Shown here: positions 1-10,032 of the stretch, piece after piece | How positions within the stretch are numbered: the stretch's first letter is position 1 | Layout of the letters: each line of letters starts with the position of its first letter | Assembly (NCBI GenBank): GCA_944472135.2 | Contig: OX235263.1 | Coordinates: forward strand, 25,907,379 to 25,971,378 | Direction: 5' to 3' | DNA from: Trichobilharzia regenti | Lineage: Eukaryota; Platyhelminthes; Trematoda; Strigeidida; Schistosomatidae | Length of the DNA: 64,000 bases | Made by a program: the position numbers and the translations under genes | The notes under the pieces: model-generated | The model's input: only the letters and a program-made list of their open reading frames with translations | Told to the model about the DNA's origin: nothing | The model's database searches: none

Positions 1-38
1 AGAGCTGAGCATTAACGGTTTATGAGAGGTGGCTGACA
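1..38 (+). repeat. 3' end of BEL 5' LTR
   Basis: About 38 bases ending in GGCTGACA match 3570-3607 with a few substitutions. The internal element sequence begins at base 39. Confidence 0.7.
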
Positions 39-211
39 GTTTCTGATGCTAGAAACAGATTCCGGCGGATTCAGACAGTTGGTGAAAGTTTGGATAGTCA
101 CCGTTCATCCTTCCTGGTGCCGGTCAAGTCCTCTTTGAACAAGCAATATCTGGAACTTTTTGGAACTGGGTCAAGTTCAACAATGCCTGGGTCAAAGAAG
201 GGACAGGTGTC

Positions 212-2137
212 TTGGATGCGAACAGGAAAGTAAGTCATGTTGACTTGTCTGTTAATTGTAACGATGTGTCTGATGTTAAGCATGACATGGTTGATGTTAC
301 TGTTTCGCTGTTCAGGGATAATAGGAACATCAAACTCCCTAAATTTGAACCACGGTGTTTCGATGGAAACCCAGCTGATTATTTACAATTTGTAAAGGAG
401 TTTGAGATCATGTTGAGTGGTTTTTTATTAAATGATGAATTGAAATTAATGTATTTGATGAGGTATTGCACTGGAGATGCTGCAAGAGCTATACAGTGCT
501 GTACGTTTATGAAGCCAAAAGAGGGTTACTACGAGGCTATGAGCATATTACGTCAAAGGTTTGGAAGACCTTCGATGATTGCGGGGAAATTATTCGAGGC
601 TGTTAAGGGTAATGGTGGTCAATTACAGGATGACTCCCAGGCACTCACTGAGTTTTTAGATAATTTGCTAATTTACAAGATTGCAATGATTTTGATGAAT
701 CGCATGAGTAACCTCAACTCGAGTTTTATACTAGAAGTAATAGCAAGACGCCTACCTACTCGACTGCAAAGGAAGTGGGTGAAGATAAGCTCCCGTATGG
801 AGGATGAGGGTATCGAGCCAAAATTTGATGATATCCTGAAACTAGTAAAAGATAGTGTCAATCAATCTATGAGCAAGTTCGCCAGTCTATCAAATCTCAC
901 CCCTAGAATAGAGCAGTCTGAGATCAAAATGCAATCATTGATGACGAGTAGGCCTCAGAGAGGTGGATATCGAGAAGACTCCATGATGTATAGTAATGCA
1001 TATAGACCTAGTAATTGTAACAGGTTTCGTAGTACATCCTCAACAGATAAGTTGCAAGCTGCAAGACAAACACGGTTGTGTTTTACACGTTTGCAAGAGG
1101 TGCATACAGAAGTGAACTGTGAACCGGTGAGCAAGTTCAGTGATAAGCTAAATGTAAACTCCAGGTCTGACTCCGAATTTTGTGACGATAACGGTGTTGT
1201 GAAGAAGTCTGTAGTTGCAACTGGTAAGCCGTTGTTGAATAGAGTGTCACAGAATAGAGTTACTGCTTCAGAGTGGAGTTCTGACTTCACAAGTTTACAA
1301 GGTATAACTAGTCAGAGTGAAGATATAAAACCTTTAATGATTTGTGAGGAGGAACCAAAATTGTCTACTGCTGTTAACAAAGAGTTTGAAAATGATGAAC
1401 TTGACGGTAAAGTGAATATTCGTGGTGATGATCATGATAGTGCAGATTTGTCTTTGGTTGATCATGATGAAATGAGGGGAATGCCTACTACTGCTAATTT
1501 AAATAAAGGTTCTGTACAACTACAACGTGAAGTAGAATTGAACGCAGATGCAGTTCCAGAAGATGGGCATACTTGTGAGACCGTCAGTGTAATTGATCAG
1601 CGTGTAGCCCACCTATCATCAGATGCTAATGCTAAAGCGGAGCTGATAGTAAAAAACAGCAGTGGTGGTAGTCTTGCAGTTAGACAAATTTCTGAAAGCC
1701 GAACAAGAACAACTTCTGATTCACCACTAAGTTCATCAACTGGTATCAATCAGCTGTCGTTAGTGTTGTCATCCAAAATAAGAAGGACGCCCATCAACTC
1801 AAGTATCTTGTGCAATGACTATGATAGTATTGGTGCATTTGAAAAGACGAAAGATATTGCTCAGTTTAGTGAGGATATGCCAAGTGTACACGAGAGAGTA
1901 ATTGTTAAATTGACTTGCATGAATAAAGACATTTCTAGCTTCAAGTTACTAATTGAATGCTATTATCTTTGGTGTAAATTACTCTGTGCCTACGTTTGTT
2001 TGACCAGAAATGTCGTATGTTTGTTCGTCATCCATATTCTAAGATACAATGACATGAGCGTGTTACCATTCAGATTTGAGGATATAGCTGATAGAAGGAA
2101 GTCAGCAAATGAACTCTGTGGCAATTTCCCAACCTAG
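212..2137 (+). CDS. Gag-like protein of BEL/Pao element (DUF1759-type domain)
   Basis: A 641-codon open frame. Residues about 45-230 have the pattern of the BEL/Pao gag domain (DUF1759): LPKFEPRCFDGNPADYLQF, then EFEIMLSGFLLNDELKLMYL, a C-TGDAARAI motif and a REAMSIL-QRFGRP-like stretch. In the family this protein forms the particle that packages element RNA. Residues about 240-520 are low-complexity and polar; no CCHC zinc knuckle is visible. The frame opens with TTG at 212. An ATG at 183 is in another frame and closes after about 16 codons, so either the true start lies upstream behind a frameshift or the copy is damaged. The expected protease and pol are missing: noncoding DNA follows the stop. 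The last about 100 residues (hydrophobic, then RFEDIADRRKSAN) may come from the 3' part of a longer ancestor. Confidence 0.65.
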   Translation: MDANRKVSHVDLSVNCNDVSDVKHDMVDVTVSLFRDNRNIKLPKFEPRCFDGNPADYLQFVKEFEIMLSGFLLNDELKLMYLMRYCTGDAARAIQCCTFMKPKEGYYEAMSILRQRFGRPSMIAGKLFEAVKGNGGQLQDDSQALTEFLDNLLIYKIAMILMNRMSNLNSSFILEVIARRLPTRLQRKWVKISSRMEDEGIEPKFDDILKLVKDSVNQSMSKFASLSNLTPRIEQSEIKMQSLMTSRPQRGGYREDSMMYSNAYRPSNCNRFRSTSSTDKLQAARQTRLCFTRLQEVHTEVNCEPVSKFSDKLNVNSRSDSEFCDDNGVVKKSVVATGKPLLNRVSQNRVTASEWSSDFTSLQGITSQSEDIKPLMICEEEPKLSTAVNKEFENDELDGKVNIRGDDHDSADLSLVDHDEMRGMPTTANLNKGSVQLQREVELNADAVPEDGHTCETVSVIDQRVAHLSSDANAKAELIVKNSSGGSLAVRQISESRTRTTSDSPLSSSTGINQLSLVLSSKIRRTPINSSILCNDYDSIGAFEKTKDIAQFSEDMPSVHERVIVKLTCMNKDISSFKLLIECYYLWCKLLCAYVCLTRNVVCLFVIHILRYNDMSVLPFRFEDIADRRKSANELCGNFPT

Positions 2138-2150
2138 GGCGACAACCTGA

Positions 2151-2576
2151 GAAGGGTTGTAGGCGTACTGCTGTAAGTCCTACAGTTCTTCAAAGGGTAG
2201 CGCATCAATGATCAGTCCAACGTGCTTGGTGTGTGATTTTGTACATATTTTCATATTGTATATACTGAATTGATATCATCTGTCATCTAGCTGTTGGTAA
2301 TTCTGTTTGTGTCCGGGCGACGTCTACTTGGATCACCAACCTGAGAAGGAGTGTAGGCGTACTGCTGTAAGTCCTACAGTTCTTCCAGGGTAGTTCGTCA
2401 AGGCAAAATCCACCACATTTATGTGTTGATTGTACATATGTTTGTGCTAAATAGTTGTGTGAGTTCCAATTATCGTAATTGTTGGTTAATCTTGTGTGTG
2501 TCCGGACATTCCGAAACTTACAATCGTCAACGTGAGAAGGGTTGTAGGCGTACCGGTGTAAGTCCTGCGATTCTTC
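2151..2576 (+). repeat. Three spaced copies of a conserved stem-loop
   Basis: Three modules at 2151-2191, 2345-2385 and 2536-2576 (spacing 194 and 191). Each has a 13-nt left arm (GAAGGGTTGTAGG in copy 1), a 15-nt loop and a 13-nt right arm (CCTACAGTTCTTC in copy 1). Copies 1 and 3 pair along the whole stem if G-U pairs are allowed; copy 2 has one mismatch. Copy 3 changes its right arm to CCTGCGATTCTTC and still pairs. The spacers are far less alike than the hairpins. They lie in the noncoding part of the BEL element, so a role in its RNA is possible but not shown. Confidence 0.65.
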
Positions 2577-3287
2577 AAAGGAATTCCATCAAGACATGAT
2601 CCGCGAGTTTGTGTGTACTGTTTGTATATATGTGTGGTGTGTCATATCAATTGGTGTTTTTTGGACTCATTGTGTTTACTTGTTGTTTTCGTACCTTGTT
2701 GTTATTGCATAATTTTGTTAAACTTTTCGTCGTGATTACTTCTGAAGTTGTTTCGAGTCTTCTACATCCGTGAATGAATTGATTGTTGTTAATGATAGCA
2801 GATGGGTCGTATACGCCGGGGAGGCTAGGCTATTGCTGAGAATGACATGCATACGGAGATAATGATTAACTGTGATCCCCCACGCCGGGGAGCGGGAGTG
2901 TAGACGACTGGGGCTTACGTACGTCACCGTTACTAGAACTGAAGCAGAATGAGTGACAAGCGATTGCAGTGGTAATTGGTAGTGAGTAAATACGAGGACG
3001 TGCGTGGAGTATCATGAGGTGGTGCTGTGGTCACGTTGCATTCTGCAAGAGTCATTCTAGCAAATGGCGATTGTGTTGCAAGATGTCAAGAGGACGTCTC
3101 TGTCTGGAGGCGCAGGTCGTCAGCGATGTGTGAGATTGTGCTGTGAGTATGCTTGTGGTGTGTTGGCTTTTCTGTTTGTTTTCCATTTCAGCTCTGTCCG
3201 TGTGACCCAGGTTCTCGCAATGGCATCCAAGTCAACGTGCATTGGTCGTGAAGGAAAAAAGGGATGGATCCCTTTTTTGCCGGGGGG

Positions 3288-3607
3288 TGTCAATGTAGTT
3301 GAAGATTGAACGATGAATTCATGGTTGTTTGCTCAAACCCAACTTCCCTATATTTTTTGCGCAGGCATTAACACACCAGTCATCGTCTCATCGATCGCTA
3401 TTCAGAAAGCAAGTACAAAAACTTCAGAAATCCTAGTTGTAAAGTTGACTATATGTTGGTGTCAGAATAAAGAATTCTCGAGTCGCCAATCTGTGTTCTG
3501 GTTTTTGCGTCCGTTATTACTAAGCGTTTCTGAGAAGCTTCGAGGAACAGCGTGATTCCCAGCGTAGCAAGAGTTGGGCATTAACGGCTTACGAGAAGTG
3601 GCTGACA
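3288..3607 (+). repeat. BEL 3' LTR, 320 bp
   Basis: Begins TGTCAATG after a run of six G and ends GGCTGACA, giving TG...CA termini. Its end matches window bases 1-38 and its first about 130 bases match a fragment at 18508-18640. Both copies carry a reading frame that crosses the LTR border and stops about 20 bases inside it. Confidence 0.7.
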
Positions 3608-3639
3608 CAATTTTTGTATTGATCAAATTGACACACTAC

Positions 3640-4822
3640 GGATCATCATTGAACAAAGCTTGGAATGGCAGTCACCTCTCTATCTCAACTTCATCGACTT
3701 TGAAAAGGCCTTCGACAGCGTCGATCGAGAGGTCATTTTTGCAACTACTTCACTACTACGGGGTCCTATCGACAATTATACATCTCATCCAACAGTTAAA
3801 CGACAATGTTGCATGCCAAGTAATCCACAACAGGAAACTTACGGAATCCTTCGAAGTGAGGACGGGAGTGAGACAAGGCTGCTTACTATCACCAATTGTC
3901 TTTCTGATTGTAGTAGGTTGGATAATGCGACAGACAACGGGAAATGAGGAAACAGGCACAAAATGGACTCACACAAAAAGAGGGTTGGAGGATCTGGACT
4001 TCGCCAGTGATATATGTCTGATTTCCCACAAACTAGAAGATATGCAAGTCAAAAGCAGCAAGTTGGCAGGAGAAGCACCAAAGATAGGACTTCAGATGAA
4101 CATAGATGAAACAAAGGTGATGAAGATTCCTGGCCAACACCAACAGCAGGAACAACAGACACCAAACAGCATAAATGGAAGCAATCTGAAAGAAACAACC
4201 TCCTCTACCTACCTGGGAAGTACCGTTTCAACTATAGGTGGACGGATCTGACGTGGATATCGAACCTGGAATCGGAAAAGCAAGACAAGCTTTCATTACT
4301 CTTAAGTCTGTGTGGAAGTCAACAGCACTCAGCATCAAAAACAAGATCCGGATCTTCAACTTCAATGTGAAGTCAGTGCCACCTACTATACAGATCAGAG
4401 ACTTGGCGAGTCATAAAAAGCACCTCAAACAAACTTCAAACCTTCATTAACAATTGTCTTCGCACAATACTCAAGATCAGATGCCCTGGCAGAAAAGACC
4501 AGCAACAGGGATCTCTGGGAGCGAAACAATCAGGAACCGATTATGAAACAAATATGCAGGAAGAAATGAAGATGGATTGGCCATACTCTGAGGAAACCAT
4601 CAAGTGACATCACTAGACAAGCCACCGCTCAAGTGGATCCCGAAAAGGAAGCAGCGAGTTGGTTGTCCAACGGTGACTTGGAGGAGGTCATGTGAGGAGG
4701 AGATGTAAGCATGTGGACAGACTGGAAGCGGGGTGAAAAAGTTGGCAGAAAACAGAAGGCAATGGAGGTGCGCAGCTGAAGCCCTATGTTCCTCTAGGAA
4801 CTAAGGGATATAATAATAATTG
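3640..4822 (+). pseudogene. RTE-like LINE, 5'-truncated, frameshifted
   Basis: Conceptual fragments in three frames together read as the reverse transcriptase of an RTE-type LINE. YLNFIDFEKAFDSVDRE (about 3675) is RT motif A, VRTGVRQGCLLSPI (about 3860) is motif B, LDFASDI (about 4000) is a degraded catalytic box (FADD expected), and SVWKSTALSIKNKIRIFN (about 4310) belongs to the C-terminal part. The 3' end reads AGCCCTATGTTCCTCTAGGA followed by (ATA)n. No endonuclease domain is present, so the copy is 5'-truncated. Closely related pieces lie at 35160, 39776, 52415 and 56227. It starts about 30 bases beyond the BEL LTR. Not functional. Confidence 0.85.
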
Positions 4823-5199
4823 TTGAGATGCGACCACGTGGGCTCTGCACAGATTTATGTGGCATCTTTTAAGTTAACTTGATATCCATTGTCGGATCTT
4901 TGAATACCACTTCAAAATGTCTCATCTCATTTATTTTCAAATAACGTCTTTACTTGATCCTCATTACATTCCATTAAACCTCAATTTTTATAGCTCTTTA
5001 TGAATCTGATTCGACTTATTCTATTCCTATTCTCTGTAGGGTACGGTTGTGCATCAAATGTACGAAAAGTTATAAAATAAAAAACCGGCATTAGGGTAAA
5101 TGTATTAAAACCAAAAGTGGACATCATGATAGTAAGAACTATATGGGTAGCATTATACATTGCAAATGAACGTTGTCAGCCTGGGGATTAATTGCCTTA
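4823..5199. other. No recognisable gene
   Basis: AT-rich DNA between the RTE tail and the PLE fragment. I see no open frame, RNA gene or repeat motif that I can support. Confidence 0.5.
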
Positions 5200-5864
5200 C
5201 CATTCTATTTCCTATATAAATGTATTTATTATTGATATATTAGAACAAGACATATAAGCGAGCAATATTTTTTTCAATTAGGTCTTCTTCAGGCTTTACT
5301 GTGATTTACATAGACTTATATACATAAAATTTTAACCAATGACGGTGATTTTGTGGATCAAATAATAATAGCAATAATAATAATGTGGTAAATGTTTTGA
5401 ATGAAGTTAATAACGATGGTTATGATGATAACAAAATATCGATAATAAGGCTTATACAGGTGATAAGAGTAACAAAGTTGGTATATGCATATATGTAGAC
5501 AATTCAACAAAGAAATGAATTAGGTCAAATCAAATGGAACGATAGTCAGAGTTTAAATAAATATCATAAAAGTTCGAAGGAGGTGGATGATAAGAAAGGG
5601 TGGGAGAGTTTTGAATAGGATTCACCTAGTCCAAGGGAGAGACAAAGGTGGAACAAATTTCTTTTGTATACAAAGACTAGGATTGTTCTCTCGAATTCCA
5701 ATAGCTTCGGATAAGTGTAAATGACGGGTCCTGATTCCGTTCGAAAGACTCGATGGAATGCGATAAATAACTTTAAAAGCACTATTTTTGTCCACTTGGT
5801 GACCACTATCAATCAAATGAGCCAGAATATAACTTCGTATGGTATATTGCATGATATCTCGCAC
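5200..5864 (-). pseudogene. Penelope-like element 3' fragment
   Basis: On the minus strand, 5864-5622 encodes about 80 residues including ILAHLIDSGHQVDKNSAFKV and later RENNPSLCIQKKFVPPLSLP. This looks to me like the end of the endonuclease region of schistosome PLEs, recognised from memory rather than alignment. Downstream on the same strand CCTGAAGAAGACC (5281-5293) and AT-rich DNA resemble a PLE 3' untranslated region. No RT domain is present and frames are broken. It could instead be the tail of another uncharacterised retroelement. Confidence 0.5.
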
Positions 5865-5900
5865 TTGCTCATTTTATTACACTTTAATGATTTACTTTGT

Positions 5901-6131
5901 GCGTCGGTGGCACAGCGGTTAAGACGCTCGCCGACCATGCACATGGTCGGAGGTTCGAGCCCCGGCCGGCGCACACCTTTACCTCGCTAAGCCAGTAGTG
6001 AGACTCGTAAGGAGGAAAGGTTGGGCATGAGGTTAGCTACCCCATCCTGTAAAAAAATCAACACTGCTACGGAATCTTCAAGCCTATAGCTTGGAGCCCT
6101 ATGTTCCACTGTGAACGTGAAGGAAAAAAAA
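5901..6131 (+). repeat. tRNA-headed SINE with RTE-like tail
   Basis: 5901-5972 folds like a tRNA: GCGTCGG pairs with CCGGCGC as a 7-bp acceptor stem (one G-U). A box A match TGGCACAGCGG lies at 5908-5918 and a box B match GGTTCGAGCCC at 5952-5962, so RNA polymerase III transcription is plausible. The anticodon arm is replaced by a longer near-perfect hairpin (CCGACCATG / CATGGTCGG), so this is not a working tRNA. The unrelated body ends in GAGCCCTATGTTCCACTGTG followed by an A-rich tail, close to the RTE 3' ends at 4780 and 53580. Confidence 0.75.
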
Positions 6132-6154
6132 ATGATTCACTTTAGGACTTTTAC

Positions 6155-6625
6155 TTTTATAATAATAATAATATATATAATAATATATATATTTTTTATA
6201 TGAGGGATGCCAGTTTACAGGCATCATCAATTCGATAATTTACACAATATTAATAAGCATATTTAGTAAAGATAATATAATAAAGTACATTTTTTTCCCT
6301 AGCTATGTAGGGTACACCAATTGTATAGGCATGCATAAATATTGTTTTAATAATAACAATATATTCCTTCCTGTTTATGCAGGAAAATACCTATTGTACA
6401 GGCATGGATAAGTTATTATATAGATACACATAATTTGATGTATGATGAATTTACAGTTTGGTTGTTCTCTCTGACATCAAAGTCAGTCGGAAAAGTCTGC
6501 TATAAAGTCTGTTTGTGTAGCACATAAAGAGATATAGAAATATTGTCTTCGCATTAACAAAAAACCCAGACATCACATGAATGTAATACGGATATCTGGG
6601 AAAAAAAGCTTGAAGTCAATTCTCC
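6155..6625 (-). mobile_element. CR1-like 3' UTR fragment, 5'-truncated
   Basis: Reverse-complement match to about 23800-24280, the 3' end of the CR1-like element: shared GCCAGTTTACAGGCATCATC at 6209-6228, and CTTCGCATTAACAAAAAA near 6547. The (TAA)n-rich stretch at its left edge corresponds to the 3' tail. No coding sequence remains; this is a typical 5'-truncated insertion. The two copies are clearly diverged. Confidence 0.65.
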
Positions 6626-7299
6626 TATATAACTTTGTTGTGAACAGCACTCTTGGCTTAAAGATTATTGATGTATTATGTTGAGATCAGTGATATATTT
6701 ATTCCATTTTTTCAGCAGTCTTATCGTAGTTTTATAACAGGAAAGAAATTTGATCGTGGATGCGAAAACTAGATAAGGTCATGTTGGGTTGTTTTACTGC
6801 ATCAAATGGTGCCGAGGTCGATTCCAGAATCCTCCATTTGCTCCACTTGTGTCTGCATGGCGGACTGTATTCGTAAGTTGAGTAAAGTGTTGAAAAACTA
6901 TTTGAAGACCAGTTGCTTCTTCATTTCAGATCATGAATACTCCTTTACAGCATGTTCGCCAGCGTCTTCAAATGGTAGAATTGGATCGTTCATGGAACTT
7001 GAGTGATTATGAGATGAATGGTTTGGAATTAATCATAGCAGTTAGAATACATTTTAAGATGCAGTGAAGCACTTTTGATTCAGCAACTGGTGAGTTTTTT
7101 CTTCATTTCGACCTACTACTATCAGAATAACTGCGAACCATTTCATTCAAAATGTCGAATAATACATGCAGGAGTAGATCATTACCAACGAATGAATCAA
7201 CTTGATCTGAGATGCAGCTGTCAGCATGTTTTCGTTATTATTTTTTTATTTTATTTTTTTATTTAATTTTTTTTTGGTAACAGCTTGATTCCACATTGT
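6626..7299. other. No recognisable gene
   Basis: Short open frames occur (for example 6806-7006 on the plus strand), but none shows a known motif, long length or repetition elsewhere in the window. Confidence 0.45.
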
Positions 7300-7451
7300 A
7301 TTTTTGGTACAAGTATGGAATTTTCAGCATGGATATCGGTAGCCCAAATTTCGCAGGCCGACCTTAGATATCTGGTGTGCGCCGGTGTGGGCTCGAACCC
7401 CGGACCATGTACATGGTCGTCGAGAGTCCTAACCACTGTGCCACCAACGCA
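7300..7451 (-). repeat. Second tRNA-headed SINE, minus strand
   Basis: The reverse complement of 7379-7450 is a tRNA-like head nearly the same as at 5901: acceptor GCGTTGG with CCGGCGC, box A TGGCACAGTGG, and box B region complementary to 7389-7401. The anticodon arm is again a palindrome (GACCATGTACATGGTC). The body on its 3' side differs from the first copy and ends in an A-rich tail near 7270-7300, so the same head may serve more than one SINE type. Confidence 0.6.
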
Positions 7452-8280
7452 TATATATCCAGGTTTATTGGCGCTGTTTAGGCAGTGATTTGGATTATAA
7501 CGTATTCTACAAAGTCTCCGTGCCCATTTGAAGTATACATATGCTTTGAAAGGATTACTTTGTTGGCTCCTATCCCCACTGAGTGTTAACAACAGCTGCT
7601 GTGGGTTTATGTATTTCTTCGTCATTTTGGATAAAACATCGCCGCATTCTTTTTGGGTAGGAGACCAGTTGGTAGATTATAAATGATGTCCAAGTAACTT
7701 TTATCTTTCCATGAGATGTTGCGGTAAGTTTCGACCTTGTTTTCTCATATTTCATTGGTATGTTGATTATGGTTCGCCCTTTGTATCAGGTAGACATAGT
7801 TTGATCGACTCTTGGTTAAATGGGTGTTATTGTCATGACTGATGCTTTTTTGTCTGGAATTATAAATAGAGACAAAACAAACAACAGGTGTAGTCTCTGA
7901 GTTCATACATTAAATGGGCCTATGATTTCTGAAACTCTTACATGGGAATTACCATTGGTATCAATTACAAACTCACTTAGTGTGTCATTAAGTGCCTTTT
8001 CAAAGGAGGCCAATGTGCTTATAAAACAGCTTTCAATCCATAGTAAAAGTTGCACTTACCTCAATATTGGTTGGTTATCGTATGCCTACAACCACAGAAT
8101 GAAAACGAAACGAGGTCGATTTTCCCGCACAACCTGGAGGACAACTGTACAATTCAATAACTACATGGCCTGGTTCAGACAATGGGTGTATTTATATATA
8201 TCAAATATTTAGCTGTTGAAACGTTAACTTGTAGACAATCTACGATTTGACATTATACCATACTTGATCGTGCCTGTAAA
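7452..8280. other. No recognisable gene
   Basis: Mixed AT-rich DNA. A 96-codon frame (7922-8212, plus) has no motif I recognise. It may include degraded upstream parts of the gypsy remnant that follows. Confidence 0.4.
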
Positions 8281-9180
8281 AATGGGATGCGTTTTCCAGA
8301 TCCACAGGCGGTGAAAAGTCTGCACACTTTTAACGGCTTGGTAAGTTATTATCGACGCTTTATCCCTAATTGTGCCTGTCTGATTCAGCCATTGACAGAA
8401 CTTCTTCGAGGGAATAGCAAGTCAATAGAACTTGACGCGTTTGCTCAAAATGCTTTTACCCAAGTTAAAAAAGCCATCGCGAATGCCACACTTCTGATGT
8501 ATCAGGATCCAACGGCACCGTGAAAATTCGCAGTTGAGGCATCAAACACTGCAATCGGCGCAGTTCTACAGCAGCTAGTTAACAAAGAGTGGCAACCACT
8601 CGTCTTTTTCTCCAGGCGCCTTCAATTAGCTGAAACGAAGTACAGCCCATTCGACAGAGAACTTCTGGCAATGTACTGTGCCATATGTCATTTTCGACAT
8701 TCAGTGGAGGGTCGTGAATTCATAGTTTCCACTGATCACAAACCTCTGACGTACTCTCTGAACTCACCTTCAGATAAGAATCACGACAACTGGATTACGT
8801 TTCACAGTTTACATCAGATACTCGCCATGTATCCGGAGTAAACAACACTGTGGCAGATGCCTTGTCGCGCGTTTGTTCCCTCATCCCATACAACGGACTT
8901 TATGAAGTAATTAAACGTTCGGATAAACCCTTTGCCTCAGACAAAAAACAGCGATGATACCGTTAGCATTGACCGTCTGAAACGGGCCTACTTGGAAGGT
9001 AATCCTATTAGCATAGAGCTCAACGCACCCCATAATCCACAAGTAACCAAAGATCGTTTAGTCCTCGATGAAGTCACTAGCACGGCGACAGCTACCGGAT
9101 CTTCTGTCGACCCCCATAAGAAAAATCGTTCTGTACGTACCGTAAGGTTCCCAGAATATCTTCACACTTATATAACATAA
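8281..9180 (+). pseudogene. Ty3/gypsy (CsRn1-type) pol remnant lacking integrase
   Basis: 8287-8523 encodes the end of RT: SLHTFNGLVSYYRRFIPNCA, LIQPLTELLRGNSK. After an in-frame stop at 8521-8523 come RNase H motifs: AIGAVLQQ, FFSRRLQLAETKYSPFDREL, STDHKPLTYSL. A frameshift near 8785 precedes NTVADALSR (about 8850). The text then jumps to the pol C-terminus: [14 protein letters not shown] (about 8957) and SVRTVRFPEYLHTYI before the stop. The integrase that should lie between is missing, so an internal deletion falls near 8880. Organisation matches the intact element at 46194-51754 ([21 protein letters not shown]), but the protein is clearly diverged. I found no LTR next to it. Confidence 0.8.
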
Positions 9181-10032
9181 CGAAGTGGTGCTATTCACCC
9201 AACTCATGTGTTTGTGGTACTAATTATTTTTTTCTTTTCAGATGCATCAATTTCTTTTATATACAGTATCACTAAACACAAGTAAATTTTTTTTTAACAG
9301 TACATGTCAAATGCACCGAAAAAATTAGATGCATACTTTTTCGAAGTTCTAAACTTTGCATTATTTTACTGTATAGTAAATGCACATCATATTTTTTTCC
9401 ACTTCCGGCTGATTCTGTCTTACGGGATAATCAGCTGTAGCGGTAAATAATCCTTCAAAATTATTGACCATAGGAATCATCGGTGAACATTGGATGGTGA
9501 CCCTTAGAGTTTAAGTCGACTTGTTTAGCTGAAGGCATCCCCACAATTTGGTACTCCGTCGTGTCACTGTCATGCACGATAACTAGCCAGCTTAGCTTCC
9601 GCTTGAATCCGCAATTTGGTTCCGAAATATATATAGTAATGCGGATAACGGATTGTAGCCTTTTGCTTTGCCTTTGGTACGCGAGATTCAAATACGTTAG
9701 AAGTAGTTTATATACAAGCTTGCATTAATATACCCAAAAATGTTGACGAACGTCTATACCATCAACCTGCAAAAGATGTCCCTCCCGGTGCATTCCGAAA
9801 TGGAGAAATTAGAGGTATACTGCAAAGGGCAGATTTAAGCTCATTATGAAAGTGACTACGAATAGCAAATCAGTTCAGGTGTAAAAGAAGTAGCATTATT
9901 ACCTCTCAACGCATCCGTGGTGACGTGGATATATTTACTTTCTTTCACTAGAAGACAATCCCCTTACCAAGAAGGTCCTCTGGACGTCCAATTATACTTT
10001 GTAATTCAATGACAACTTTAAGTTTCCCATTA
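9181..10032. other. No recognisable gene
   Basis: May hold the diverged 3' LTR of the gypsy remnant, but with only one copy I cannot define it. No supported coding frame. Confidence 0.35.

Larger units (their letters stand above)
1..3607 (+). mobile_element. BEL/Pao-like LTR retrotransposon, internally deleted, 5' end outside window
   Basis: The first 38 bases match the end of the LTR at 3288-3607 (shared tail ending GGCTGACA), so the window starts in the last bases of the 5' LTR. Between them lie one gag-like frame (212-2137), a triplicated hairpin (2151-2576) and a purine-rich run just before the 3' LTR. No protease, reverse transcriptase, RNase H or integrase was found, so this copy could move only with enzymes from a relative. 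A small frame at 3064-3309 runs into the LTR and stops inside it. 2577-3287 shows nothing else recognisable except two copies of ACGCCGGGGAG near 2813 and 2882. Assignment to BEL/Pao rests on the gag domain; schistosomes are known to carry this superfamily. Confidence 0.75.

Noticed and set aside
5901..5972. Functional tRNA gene
   Set aside because: Acceptor stem and A/B boxes are good, but the anticodon arm is a long palindrome with no proper 7-base loop, and a SINE body follows.
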